DNA from: Phlebotomus papatasi
Lineage: Eukaryota; Arthropoda; Insecta; Diptera; Psychodidae
DNA length: 64,000 nucleotides
Direction: 5' to 3'
Assembly (NCBI RefSeq): GCF_024763615.1
Contig: NC_077223.1
Coordinates: forward strand, 48,174,627-48,238,626
Positions 36,306-48,660 of this stretch are shown in pieces (position 1 is the first letter of the stretch; the number at the start of each line of letters is the position of its first letter). Under the pieces are notes generated by a model. It was given only the letters and a program-made list of their open reading frames with translations. It had not been told where the DNA came from and did no database searches. The position numbers were made by a program, and so were the translations under genes.

Positions 36306-36437
36306 ATGAAGAGACACTTCTTCGGAAGTAGCCCAAATCTGCGGGATTTGAGTAATACATGGGAATCCCATTCTTTTCATCATGATGATTTGTCTACCCT
36401 TAAAATGGATGAAGCACGAAAGAAGTTTCTCAATTCG
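36306..36437 (+). CDS. Ect4: Ect4 alternative first coding exon 1e
   Basis: Encodes 44 residues starting MKRHFFGSSPNLRDLSNTW and ending with a full TCG codon at the donor TCG|GTTAGT. An in-frame TGA at about 36270 precedes the ATG. The peptide is polar and protein-like (HHDDLSTLKMDEARKKFLNS) and quite unlike the flanking AT-rich DNA. Phase 0 fits the exon at 38385, 1.9 kb on. The donor is weaker (GTTAGT rather than GTAAGT), which fits a regulated or tissue-limited isoform. Confidence 0.58.
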
Positions 36438-38384
36438 GTTAGTTGTGGTGAAAATTTCTTGTTGCTGGAGAAACCACACGACACAACATTTTGCATATCT
36501 TAGAATTTCAGAATTAGTTCGTGCTTTACTTTTGTATTTTGTGTTCTTATACATTTTTCTAGTAATGTCCAAGGTGTTGTCCTTTCATGTATCTGTCTCC
36601 TGAACCTTTTTATAGACTACAATATTGTGATAGTGCGTGATTGTTGACCATTAAATTGGTTAAATAGATGGAGTGAAAATTGTGCTCATTTTCGTCCATT
36701 GGGGTATCAGGTGATTTTTCACCATTTTCAGAACATTTATTTCCAAGAAAAACACAATTGATAATTAAAATAACATTACAAATTCGTAATTTTCAGAATT
36801 TAAGAATAAAGAATACATAACTTGTACTTCAAATGATCATCAGAATTATATCACTTTTGCCGACATGAAGAGTATTCACGAATGTGAAAAATAGGTGTGC
36901 CTAATTTTGCCCATGTGTGCCATAATCTAAAGTGTTGATAAGAAAATCCGCGTCACAGTCAAAGAAAACAAAGACTATTTTGTGATTCACGCAATACAAT
37001 TGATTGAAATGTGTGTTTTTAGCAATTTTTACATGCAGTAAGGTGTGTGGGTGGCTTTGAGAGGAAAAGAATATGTAGAAAAAAAGCTCATTGGCCATAA
37101 AAGTCCAAGACTGGCTGGTTTTTTTTTTACTTTTTAGATAAACGTTCCAGAATATTCTGTATCTGAGTGTGGAAAAATACTTTTTTTTTCCTCAGTACTT
37201 TATCTCCTTATCAAGGAAGCAATAAATCAATTAAAGCCGAAATTCATAATTTTCGTGCAATTATTTTGATTTTTTTCTTGCTCTAGGCTAGAGCGACTTC
37301 TGAAAAATCTTTAATTTAAAATTAGTTTTTTTTTTTAATTTACTAAAATAAAATTATATTCTGATTCCATTTTAATAAGAGTATTATAATCTGCAATTAT
37401 TTTACAATAATTTATTAAAATACGTTTTATATTAAAATAGAAAATTGTAAGTGTGAAAGTATAAATAAGATAAAAACAAATGAAAAGTTATTCACCTCTT
37501 ACCACTTATTGCCACTAGCACTGGAAAATTTAATCAGACTTTGTACATAAAGTCAATAAAGTAAACCATAGATAGAAAATATATAGTTGGGAGGAAAAGC
37601 AAATTTATGTCAGAGAATGCTTTTTGCGGAAATGTTGACGTAAGAGAATATTCCCATTATCACAAAAGTCCTCCTCTTATGCACTAAAAAAACGTCATAG
37701 TTGTGCCAAATCGTGACTTATCAGCCAATGGGGCACATATAAAAAATAAATAACGAACAAAAAGAATGTCGCTCTAATGTTAAATTAATTTCCCCGATGA
37801 TTCATTAGTTTTCGCACAATCTCAATATACTAACATATGAATAAGTCATGAGAATTTAGCAGAAAAAAAAATAACACTTACAAATAAATCATTGAAAATA
37901 TTCTGCACAACCTCAAAATATCCTCATCTTTTATTAATTTTGCAATGTGAGAGCAGAAATAGGTAAAACAAAAAAATCCGTCACACTTCTTAAAGCAAGG
38001 ACGATGTATTCCACGAATCCATTTAAATTTTAAAGCAATTACACATTAGAGGAGAAAATCACCTCAACTTCATTCTTCATTCACATACTAACAATCCACC
38101 CACGAAATTTGGTGGCACACATCATCTGGTTAATGTTTTACGTGTGTAGTTAGTGGTTGAAAACGCCCAAGAAATGCAGAACAATACATACTTTTGAGAG
38201 ACACTGATCATGAAAAAAAAAGACCACAAGACAATTTAAATAAACACACAGTGAAATAAAATTGCAATATCACGAAACAAAACAGATTTTTTTTATGCAG
38301 AAATAAGTGTGGGCGATCAAGTTTTGGCGCCTATTTATTGATTTATGGATGGAATTTTTGATGTATGAATATGTGTGTTTGCAG
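36438..38384. other. Intron before the first shared exon
   Basis: AT-rich. It ends in TATGTGTGTTTGCAG, a good acceptor. No other gene or clear repeat is seen; 37300-37450 is almost pure A/T. Confidence 0.5.
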
Positions 38385-38576
38385 ATGTCGGATTTTCCGG
38401 AAGCTCAATCACATGTGAGTCCCGAGATGGCAGCTATTTTGGAGAATTTGCAGAAGAAAAATGCCCTGACCACATCATCGACAGCCACAAGTGCCAGGCA
38501 AAATCTTATTAATGCTAGTTCCATTAAGGAAACTTCATCATCATTGTCAGCATCATCTACTTCATCATCGCAACAG
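38385..38576 (+). CDS. Ect4: Ect4 first shared coding exon
   Basis: Encodes 64 residues, MSDFPEAQSHVSPEMAAILE then a serine/threonine-rich tail ending QQ, from the acceptor TTTGCAG to the donor CAG|GTGAGA, phase 0 at both ends. It begins exactly with ATG, so it can follow any of the five upstream exons in frame or, if its leader is non-coding, provide the start itself. The MSDFPEAQ...LENLQKKN stretch looks like a conserved helix. The rest is low-complexity linker of the long N-terminal region found in fly Ect4. Confidence 0.88.
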
Positions 38577-38625
38577 GTGAGAGACTTTTCGTCTGATGAA
38601 ATTTACAAAAACTCTGACTAAAATT

Positions 38626-38892
38626 ACACTGAGAGAAATCCGAAAAAGTTAAAATAACATTCCGTAAATGTTAATTTTACCCTGCGGTATTGATCCAAAA
38701 TCGGTGTAAATAATACCCTTTTTAGGTGTATTAGGGGTTAAAGTTATCCTTTTTTCATGTTAATTTTACCCACTTTACCCTTAAAAAGGTGTAAAATTAA
38801 CATTAAAAAATGTTGATATATTTTTACACCTAAAAAGTGTTAATTTTATGAGGAAAAAATGTTAATCGCACCCTCTTTTTTTTCTCAGTGTA
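38626..38892. mobile_element. MITE family B copy 3
   Basis: ACACTGAGAGAAATCCGAAA to TTTTTTTTCTCAGTGT between TA dinucleotides, starting only 50 bp past the donor of the 38385 exon. Confidence 0.76.
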
Positions 38893-39842
38893 GTAGTACT
38901 TACGGCATTTCAGTTTTATGGAATGCTCGAACTCACGAAATAAAGCACAGTTGAATTTTTTCAGGGGCCCATCAGGCCTAATAAAAAGTGAAGGTCTTTT
39001 TCACTTTTCCTTGTAAAAATGTTGCAAATATTGCACTGCGACTTAAACAAATTTCTTCGTAGTTCTTGTATTATTTCGGCGAACATTATGAAATATTTTT
39101 AGATAGCTTTTAGTGTACGATTTCGAAACACATCAGACTGATAAGTCAATTTTCTTTAAGAAAAAACTTGCTATTGGTCTTCAGTGCCTCTATGCAAAAA
39201 CGTATGGAAAAAAGAAATGTCGAGAAACCCCTGATTTTTCTTACAGAACTACAGAATATTTTATTGATTCATTTACCGATCGAGCTCAATGCAGCAAGAT
39301 TGAAAATTGTGAGACCTTTTAATAAGATTAATTTGACTAGGGTAAGATGGGGTAATTTGGATAATTATAAGGAAAAAAAATAACCACTGCACTGGTAAAA
39401 CTGAAAGAATCAAATTGGATCATACATGAGCTTTTTCAAAAGGATGGATCATATTTGATCCTTTGAAAGGATCACTACTAGTGTCTCTTGAAAATTTGTG
39501 TGCATATTAATTTATCACGATAGATTATGTTTTATCGCAAACTTCTTACTCATATCAAATTTCTCTCATCTGAGCGAACATAATTTTGACTTTTTTATTA
39601 TTTTTATTCGTTTATTCCGGAGTTAAATAAGTGTAAAAACAGGGATATATACTTTCAAAGGATCCCCGGTGATCCTTTCATTTTCACCAGTGACGAAGAA
39701 TTACACTTGAATGTAAAGTGTTGTACTTCTTCGTGGTTTTCCTTTTCTCTTTGACCATCTGAAACAGTGAGAAAATCTTAAAATTCCTTAATAGAAATGA
39801 TTCCAAATTACTCCGTTTTACTCTAAATCGGTTAAGCAATAT

Positions 39843-40903
39843 AGGGTAAGGGCTCATAATTTTGGACAGTCTGCTTATAAGCATCGATGTTCCAAGTTTG
39901 AAGTGCGATATTTTCAATACTATTGACTTTTTTTGTTACTCTCTTTTCAGAAGGGTTGTTTAGTAACTTGGCAAGGTTTTATTGTCTTTATTTTTACTAA
40001 AATTAGTTTTAATACGTTTAAAAATGAATTGATATGTAGAGGTGAATTTGGCTCTTATTTTGGACACCTTGGTTATTAATTTGGACTACTTGGCTGTAAA
40101 TATGGACAGCTAATCCGCCTCAACAGGATGCCCATTGTTCTTCATTTCAAGAACCAATCTTACCAAGTCCTCTTCCTGTTCATGTAAGGGAAACGTAGAA
40201 TGTCACAAGAAGCCCGGAAACTTTCCATATCATTCATTAATGTGAGTTGATTTCGGTGCTCCAAATACGCGCGAATTCGCACATTCCCTGGCCTTTCCGG
40301 GAGCCTTTCAAGGCTTTTCTCGCTGCATCTCGTTCGTAGAGATGATGCCCCTTTGTTTCTCCAGGCATTTGTCCTACCTAGTCATCACAAAAATTAAACT
40401 TCACGAAATTTCGTGAGAAAAACACCTGTCCAAAATAAGAGCCATCACCTCAGTGGTAAATGTCTTAAAACATTTCCCATTTTTCACACGAAAAATCTAA
40501 TTCACAAGGCAAATCTCACTTCAGGTCAAATGCACGAATCACCACTAACGTGAATCAACACAATATTCAATGAATATTCAATAATATCACTCAAAAAAGC
40601 GAAGAAACATTGTTAGTACATCACCACAACTAAATAAGACTGAAGTAAAGACAAAGTTCCGTCATATTTCTCGTAAGCAACTACTCAAACTGAATTTTCA
40701 ACAAAGCAATTTTACCTCAAATCATATTCAAAATTCAACGTATTTAGTGTTAAAATCTTCCAAAAAGAACAAATATTTAGATAGCATTCATTATTCATCA
40801 AATATTGGAATAAAAGTTCATCATTTTTATCAATTTATTTTTAGTGTCCAATTTTATCCTCAAAGTGTCCAAAATAAGAAACTGTCCAAGAGACCTTGCC
40901 CTA
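39843..40903. mobile_element. Element H (GGGTAAGGGCTCATAATTTT ends), 1.06 kb
   Basis: TA-flanked. Left GGGTAAGGGCTCATAATTTT then GGACAGT; right ACTGTCCAAGAGACCTTGCCC. Internal repeats of the subterminal GTCCAAAATAAGA word recur at 40430 and 40870. No complete transposase. Confidence 0.66.
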
Positions 40904-41188
40904 TGCCTTGCAGTTTAAACTGTAAACTTAAAAAACTCAAAATGTATAATCGAAATGTTCGTTCAGCCTAACATAACCGACAATTTAAAGAAATTGTTAT
41001 ATCTGTTGACGGAAAAAAAACCTAAAAAAAAAATATTTTAATAAGGAAGGAGCAGGATGAGGAAAAAGGAAAAAATATTCTTCTAGCAGAAACATATAAT
41101 GACTTGAAAGGACCAGAATGCAGAAACAATAAATAAATAAATACAATTTAGCGTTAATTAAATATTAATTGGTATTAATAATTAATAC

Positions 41189-41863
41189 ATTGGCCTCAAT
41201 TCTGAGACCAAGATCAAGATCAAGAAAATTTCAAGATTTTGGTATTCTGAAATCAAAAAAAATCAAGATCAAGATGTCAAATCTGTCAAATGTCTTGGAA
41301 TCTTGAAATCCTAGATACAAACCGTGTGGATATCAAGATTTACAATTCTGTAATCAATATTTGAAGATTTCAAGACGTCAAATTTCTTGTTTTCTTGAAA
41401 TAATTCCAAGAACCTCTCGGAGGTGCATGGAATTTTCAAGATAAAGAGTTTCATATGGAAATGACTGTTGATGAGGAATATTTCTATAAGAAGAATACTG
41501 AAGGACCCTGAGGATCTGCAAAATAATAACATCTTGCATAAGCATTTCTTGGTTTATCACAGGTCACATGCTTGGTTTGCAGTTTCTGTACTTCCGTTTA
41601 TGGCCTCTTATTTATTCTTTAATACGTCCTATAATTAATTTTCTTAATTTATATGACGAAATTTCAACAAATTCAACAGATAAATGAAGATATTTGTCAA
41701 AAATGATGTTTCGTTAAGTGTGGAAAATCTTTAAATCTTGGTTCTTATCTAAGATATTTTAAGTTCCATAAATACTTCGCGTCAGAATACGAAATCTTGA
41801 TTTTAGAAATATTTGGCAGCTTGAAATTTTGATCTTGATTTTGGTTTTAGAATTGAGGCCATT
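41189..41863. mobile_element. Foldback element J (TTGGCCTCAATTCTGAGACC ends)
   Basis: Inverted ends TTGGCCTCAATTCTGAGACC / GGTTTTAGAATTGAGGCC, subterminal AAGATCAAGATCAAG and its complement, and a repetitive CAAGATTTC-rich body, about 675 bp. Superfamily unclear. Confidence 0.65.
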
Positions 41864-42229
41864 ATTTGTATTATAATTCATGGACGAATTATATTTTATT
41901 TATTTATTTTTTTGTGGATTCATGTCCCAGTACAACTGTAGATACATTTTGGGGCTGTATAAATTTAATTTTTTGTCGAGAAAAAAGAATTAGCATAAGT
42001 TATGTAGATCGATATGATAGATGGGCTCATATAAAAAGTGTGAAGTGAGAAAACTTACTTAAAAAATTTAACAAATTTATAAACTTTGGACTTTGAATGT
42101 TTTTAGACTGAATTATATAATCAACTAGTAATTCTTTATTAGTGTTCATTCTGGACCTTATAAAATACAAAGTTCATACATTGTCAACACTGATACATAT
42201 TTCAGTTTTCTTCGATTTAACTCTTTCGA

Positions 42230-42282
42230 TTCTTCGAGGTGGCGAGAATTGGGTCACTGGCGAGAAGTGCTGACACCACCCT
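42230..42282. repeat. Fragment of element F
   Basis: GGTGGCGAGAATTGGGTCACTG and GCGAGAAGTG repeats, ending CCACCCTA, match one end of the element at 18083-19006. Confidence 0.5.
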
Positions 42283-42494
42283 AATTTTAAAAGATCAAAT
42301 TTCAATAAACCTCAAAACGAACAACGTAACAAACTTTACAGTGACAAATTTTAAATTAAAACGTTCAATATTTCTCAGAATTGAAAAGTAAAGAAAAATT
42401 ATATAAAATATCATATAAAGCATGATACTTGAACTTTTGATTTCGGGCATTATACTTCTGAATTTTGACAGTTTATTTGTAAAAGTATGAAGGT

Positions 42495-43480
42495 AGGGGA
42501 AAGTGACCATGCTTGATACGATCCAAGCTTGATAATAACTATTTTTTTCCTATGTTAATCAATAGTTATGACTCATCGCAATATATTTCAATAGCTGGTG
42601 CTAAGCCTCACATTTCCTAAAAAAATTAGGATCCAAACTCTTTTTTTCCTAGTTTCAGGAAGCAAAAATCAAAAATAGGCCCAAAACTGTAATTTTGATA
42701 CATGATATTTCATAAGTATTTCTTAATTAATATAGCTGTTCAGGAAAACTACTATCATAGGCACATAGAGGGTTCATCAGTATTAATATTTATGTTAAAA
42801 ATTTTTTATTTGGGAACACTGTTTTTGTGGGTGGTAACAAATTCATAAATTCTACTTGTGTCCATACTATATTTTAATAAGGGTCCATGAATGATAATTT
42901 AATTGTGGCAACTCTATCATTAGATGTGATTCTTTCATAATTACACCTATTGTAATCCTCCAATTTTATCGACAATTGACATGACCTTCAACCCTGTTAC
43001 CTGAATTTTAAGGTTGCAGAATGACATTTTCATGGACTCAAATTGAAAAAATGGTTTTTGCTAGCGCCCTAATGTCATAAAAACATGGCTTAGAAAAATT
43101 ACATAAAAGTGATTTTAAAACTAATAACCAGTCATATAAACGATTTAAGCAGATAGATTAGAGTTCCGTCTAAATATTGATGTGCAATTTTTTGTATCCG
43201 GTGAATTTTTTGCAGTGAAAATGGGCCTCCGAATTGTCGAATCAATTATTATACAAGAAGGCCCGGACCCAACTTGTATAAAAATCGCTACTGTATTTCC
43301 ATTTTCTTCTTGAGGAAAATGTAAGGATTTCCAGGAACTATTTGAGGTTGGATAATGAACCTAATAAGTGAGACATTTTTTGTCATAGTGCAAGAATCGC
43401 TTCGGTTTGTGTGTTAATCAGAAAATAATCACAAACCTTGGACATCATTTTACAGTATCAAGCATGGGCACTTTCCCCTA
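42495..43480. mobile_element. TA-flanked element D-long (GGGGAAAGTGACCATGC)
   Basis: Inverted GGGGAAAGTGACCATGCTTG and CAAGCATGGGCACTTTCCCC at exactly TA-bounded ends, 986 bp. No intact transposase frame. Confidence 0.74.
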
Positions 43481-45380
43481 ATTGAATATATTTTTCAACA
43501 TTTAAAACACATTTAAACATGTAAACATTTAAATGGGACAAAATGAACTAAAATGCATTAGAATTTGTAAGAAGTTCAATTTTTTGCGTTTCATCTTATG
43601 TTTGTATTCTTTATTTTGTTAAACGACATCTTACAATTTTCTTTTTCATAACGAATTTTTATTATTGCACAGAATATAACTACCAAGATCGCGAATTCCG
43701 CGAACTCTTTTGCTTTCTATATACAAAAGGAATATTACAAGATTTTTTTAAAATGAATTTATTCATTGAATTTGTCGTTAATTCAATCAGCTGATTTTTT
43801 TGTATCGTATTCCAAATTGAAATCTCAAAAGTTACCTCTCACGCTCAACACTGTTTGTCTGTTCAAAGAAAATGAGACACGTTTATGCAAAAATACACAT
43901 TTCTTTTCGCACAAGCTTTTGAGCACAACAAAAGAATAAAATAATCTTCTCTTGTCAAGGTTGAATAACTTGTCCAATTCCTTTCAATAATTTATGTGTG
44001 TTTTTTTTTATACATTAATTATATCTTTTGGCGAAGGTAATTTTAGCATTTAGAGGAAGCCACTCTCAATATCATTCTTGAAATTACTGCAATGATATAA
44101 ATAACTTCATAGTTTTAACTCTAATTCATTTGTCAATTCTAAATTATCTTACAACAAGAGACTATTATTTAATTTTAATCAAAATAAACGGTGATGACTA
44201 ATCAGAATGGATGATGTAGATTTTTTTTAATATGTATTGTATTATCATACGTACAAGTAATACCATTGTGACTTCTTGACCTAGAATATGTGTGTTGTAT
44301 GGTCTTATCAATTTTATTTTTACTATGGATGACTCAAGAGAAAATCTCAAGACTATTCAGCATCATTCATTGGAAAGACGACGACTAAAAAGTCCCAATG
44401 ATTAAGAGGATTATTGTTGTTGTAATTCATCTGTGCGAAAAATTAGCTCTTCAGGTTTTTTGAATAATTGATGAATTTTAAAGTGATGTTTCTTCACCCA
44501 CAAATCTTTGTGTGCAATCAATCGAGCAGAAAAATATTCTCAATAACTGAAATTAAAATGGTAAATCCGGAACTTTTGAAGCTTCTGAATAATTTCTTCT
44601 CTAAATATTGTGAACTGCCTCGTTTTTTTGTCGTTAACGATACCGAGAAAGTCAACAAAATTACGTGTTCCACACAACAGCATCTTCTACAACATTTAAA
44701 TATATTTTCATGTACATGTCACTATGGCATGATCTTTCCATAAGCTCGCCAAGAAGTGCCACAGTCACATTCTAGACTTCGATCGAAGAGGATTAATCTT
44801 ATAACGAACGAATTCTAATCGCCATTTCCGTGTATTTAAACGACAATCTTGAAGAGTTATTTTAATTTTTTTTAAAAAATCCTTCTATTCACGAGTAGCC
44901 CTTGAACTACGAGCTTTGGTGATTGAAACCGAACGATCTTTCGCGGAAAAGTCTCATCTCTCGAATTTTCTGTGGTGATAGCACGAAAAAAAAGAAGTAT
45001 TCTTGTGCAATTTTTCGCACAACCAGAAATAATACATTTTGTGGGCGAACAGACAAAAATAGTGTTGAAAGAAATTTGAATAATCGTCTACGACAAATTG
45101 TGAGTGAGTCAATTCCTAACTCGTCACTGCTACCTGATAAATTATACAAATGATATCAAATTGATTGTGTGGCATGAGGTGCAGTGATTAATCACATGGG
45201 AGCATGCAAAACAGATCAATTGCTAAATAGAGTGGCGTTTGTGCGCCTGTGAAAGAGTGTCATTTTATAATTAGCCACATGACGACATAAATTTGTAGAC
45301 GAAGTCATAAAATCGCGCAATATTGTGGAGCTTTGAGAGATCTTATGCTAAATCTCTTCCGCTGTTTATCGTCTCTGCAG
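43481..45380. other. Intron, no gene seen
   Basis: A frame at 44923-45153 reaches a possible donor ATT|GTGAGT but has no ATG, so I do not call an exon. The stretch ends in GTCTCTGCAG, the acceptor of the next exon. Confidence 0.45.
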
Positions 45381-45616
45381 GTGGTCAACAGTAGCACTTC
45401 CTCGAGTAGTTCATCATCTACGACAACATCTCGAGTAGCAAAGACATCATCGTCACAGCGTCTCCATCACGTAACAGCGTCATCATCCACGTCAGAGATG
45501 AAAGCCACTGCTCTCCAACGAAATCTCACCGACTTCAAGAACTCCATGACGGAGATCAACAATCTCGCTTCCATGGGAAGAACTACACAGGCATCCACGA
45601 TGAGTCAACTCAAGAG
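45381..45616 (+). CDS. Ect4: Ect4 shared exon, Ser-rich linker
   Basis: Acceptor TCTCTGCAG|GTG to donor CAAGAG|GTGAGA. It encodes VVNSSTSSSSSSSTTTSR, then a more ordered stretch (LQRNLTDFKNSMTEINNLAS), ending two bases into a codon. It enters in phase 0 from 38576 and leaves needing one base, which 50812 supplies (AG+C, Ser). The helix-like NLTDFKNSMTEINNL part is the only piece likely to be structured. Confidence 0.88.
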
Positions 45617-46027
45617 GTGAGAGGTTATTCTTTATCAAAATTATTACAAAACGCCTCTTGATCTTGACTTACTTTGAAAAAAAAAATCCCTGACCATTCG
45701 AAAGACTAAAATATTATGATTTGATATTATTAATCTTAACTCTTTCGTCTCTTTTGGGACTATGGCTACCCAAGATGACAACTTCTTTTTAAGCTATTTA
45801 GAACTATTAAAATTGGATTTTTGTGGTTATAATGAAGAAGGATATCCAGTCGAAAGATATACATATATAGGAAGCCAATTTCATTCAACATTATTCTTTT
45901 CAATGCTTTACAATTTACATCCTCAATAAGGAATTTATCGTGAGAAAGAATTTTTCCAATCCAAAAGAACTAGCAGTCAGACTTCAAAAATTTTTCAGGC
46001 TTTTAGAAGAGTTATAATAGAATATAT

Positions 46028-46247
46028 AGGGGAAAGTACTCTCCCTTCGAACGTTCATGCCTTAGAATAATGTGATTCTTTTTTTTATTTTCCCTAAGAG
46101 AATTACACATAATTATCATGTAATTATCAATAATTGATGATAAGCTAACTAATATTTAATAAAAATGTGGAAGTCTCTTAAGAAAAATAAAAGAAAATTC
46201 ACATTATTCGAAGGCATGAACATTCAAAGGGAGAGTACTTTCCCCTT
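46028..46247. mobile_element. MITE D copy 2 (GGGGAAAGTACTCTCCC)
   Basis: Inverted GGGGAAAGTACTCTCCCTTC and GAAAGGGAGAGTACTTTCCCC-type ends, 220 bp, with a palindromic GAACGTTCATGCCTT / AAGGCATGAACATTC zone. Confidence 0.74.
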
Positions 46248-46513
46248 ACTTATTTATGTTTGGATTACAAAGGTCTCATAAACTTAATTCTCTGTTTAAA
46301 GAATTATAGAATAAAAATATAATGCACTTCGTTTCAAAGATCTAATCATCCACAGAAACGACAAAGACAATTTTTTTCATTAGATCTTTGAAACCATGTA
46401 AATATTTTCACTTTATAACTAAGAAAATTCAAAGAGAATCATGCATATGAGACCTTCTAATCTAAAGTTAGATATAGTATTTTGTGATTTTCCCGTGCCA
46501 TGTTAATTTTTTA

Positions 46514-46946
46514 TAGGGTAAGTGTGCCAAATTCCGTCCAGCTTGCAATTCCGGCCACATTTTTTGTTTCGAATTTCCTTGAATTTTTAGTTTTGACATA
46601 CTCTAGAGATTATACAATGCAAAAGAATAACAAAAAATGTAACTTCGACAAACGAGATGACGTGAAAAAGATATTGGAAGAATTCCCGAAGGGCAAGACA
46701 CTATGATAATGAAGGTGGCCAAAATAGGACACCAAAGCTATGTCTACATTTTTATTCATTTTAAAATGTATTAAGAATAATTTTAAAGTAAATAAAGACG
46801 ATAAACTGTCTACAAGGTTCTAAGCAACACTCCTTAAGTAGAAGGAATGAAAAAAAAAAATCAATTTCTATTAAAGATATTACATTTCAAACTTGAGACT
46901 TTGGCGCTTGCATGCAACTATGCCGAAATTTGGCACACTTACCCTA
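46514..46946. mobile_element. TA-flanked element C copy 2
   Basis: 433 bp, same ends and orientation as 14029-14458. Its 29-codon frame at 46617-46706 (MQKNNKKCNFDKRDDVKKI...) differs from copy 1 at only a few residues. Confidence 0.78.
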
Positions 46947-46997
46947 GGCTGTTATTAAATTCTTTCTCTCCATAAATTTCCTATTGAAGACCTAAAT

Positions 46998-47699
46998 TAA
47001 AGGGTTGGCAAAGCGTCCCAGGTTTTGCGAAGTGCTCGAACTCGTAACTTAGGTGCTATCCCTCAATAGTAATTTCGTATCATTTACCGTTTACCGGTTC
47101 TCAACCGATTTAAACCGATTTGTAAATCACTCGAAAGATCCCACAAAATAATTTTTAGAGCTAAAAAAATTAATTTTCGGACAAAACTTACTTATCGGTT
47201 TATAACCAGTTCATTAGCGGTTCACAATCGATTTGAACGGATTTATAAGTCACTCAAAATATTGCTCAAAATAACTTAGGATTAATATAATTGAATATCG
47301 AATAAAAATTAGTTATCGGTTATGAACCGATTCATTATCGGTTCAAACACGGATTACTATATTCCTGGATAGTATGTAGGTAGACATTTTTGTGTCCCAT
47401 AGTAGTGCAAACAAAGTGAATAAAAATACGAATAAAGACGTCGTATATGACCCTTGATGAGGGTATACTCTTGCTTCTTGATATTCTCGAGACTGAAAGT
47501 CACTTATATCCTACATTTTCATTCCTCAGCATCAAATCTCATCATTCCTGGGTGCACTTTTATTTGGTTTGTTTGCACGACTATGAGACACGAAAATCTC
47601 TACATACTATCCAGGAATATAGTAATCCGTGGTTCAAACCGATTGGAACCAGTTCAGTTTTGTCGAAAGTTCCAAGACCTCTCCAACGGGCCCAAACAT
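46998..47699. repeat. Interspersed repeat W, copy 3, split
   Basis: CCCAGGTTTTGCGAAGTGCTC to the GAACCAGTTCAGTTTTGTCG region, matching 17488-17878. Interrupted by the Mutator-like palindrome at 47349-47630. Confidence 0.62.
47349..47630. mobile_element. Mutator-like palindromic MITE, 9-bp duplication
   Basis: Ends ACGGATTACTATATTCCTGG and CCAGGAATATAGTAATCCGT are perfect complements for at least 31 bp. Perfect 9-bp repeats GGTTCAAAC flank them (47340-47348, 47631-47639). A 9-bp duplication with long inverted ends suits Mutator-like elements. 282 bp, no transposase. Confidence 0.75.
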
Positions 47700-48408
47700 G
47701 ACTCCATTCGTTTGATAAATGTGCCTTCTAGATTTTTTTTAATATTTAAACTTGAAAAATCATTATTAGGAATGATTCTACGATATTTTCACACATGATC
47801 AATTGTCTGCCTGTTCGATCCCAAAAAAAAACATAGTTTTGGAAGGGAAATGAAGGGATGGAGGGAAAATGAGGGGAGTGTTAATGATTCTTCGGTCGAT
47901 TTATGGGGGGCGTCTCCTTAGGTCCCAAGTCGCTATCTCTAATCGTTTGGTCTCTAAAACTGGCGATACACGGACAGACGGACAGAGGGGCAAACAGTGT
48001 GACGATATTTCTCACAAATCGTCTGAAATGCGAAGAGAAACGAAGAGAAGACGTGCGAAGAGAACCTTTAAGTTAATTGTGACAGGAAAATAATCATTTT
48101 ATTGCAACTGCTATTAGCTCCATATAACTATTTAAAATTTAATTTACAATTAATAAATGTTGGCAGTCTGAAGTGTGTGTGGTTTAATATTGGCAAACAA
48201 ACAGTTGATTTTGAGTACGAAAATTTATTAAATTCGTTTAATTTGTTCACTTGGCAATTTGAAGTATTTTTATGTGTCTGTGCTTTTTCAGATAGCAGAG
48301 CAGAGAATAATTACGCGCTTATCTTTTATCTTAACTAGATCATATTCAATTATACTCTATTTGATATAATTGTATCACCACTGTAATTTAGAATCTCGAT
48401 AATTTATT

Positions 48409-48660
48409 CACTGAGAGGAATCCGAAAAAGTTAAAATAACATTCCGGAAATGTTAATTTTACCCTTCAGTACTGATCCAAAATCGGAGTAAATATTACCT
48501 TTTTTAGGTGTATTGGGGGTTAAAGTTACTCTTTTTCATGTTAATATTACCCATAAAAAGGTCTAAAATTACATTAAAAAATGTTGATATATTTTTACAC
48601 CTAAAAAGTGTAAAGTTATAAGGAAAAAAAAATAATCGCACCCTCTTTTTTCTCAGTGTT
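48409..48660. mobile_element. MITE family B copy 4
   Basis: CACTGAGAGGAATCCGAAAA to TTTTTTCTCAGTGTT, about 250 bp, more diverged than the other copies and with no clear TA on the left. Confidence 0.68.

Noticed and set aside
39341..39520. GGATC-rich short repeats (GGATCATACATG, AGGATCACTAC)
   Set aside because: Looks like a small degraded foldback; too short and irregular to call an element.
44923..45153. Possible extra coding exon ending at ATT|GTGAGT
   Set aside because: No ATG opens the frame and no acceptor in a matching phase precedes it.
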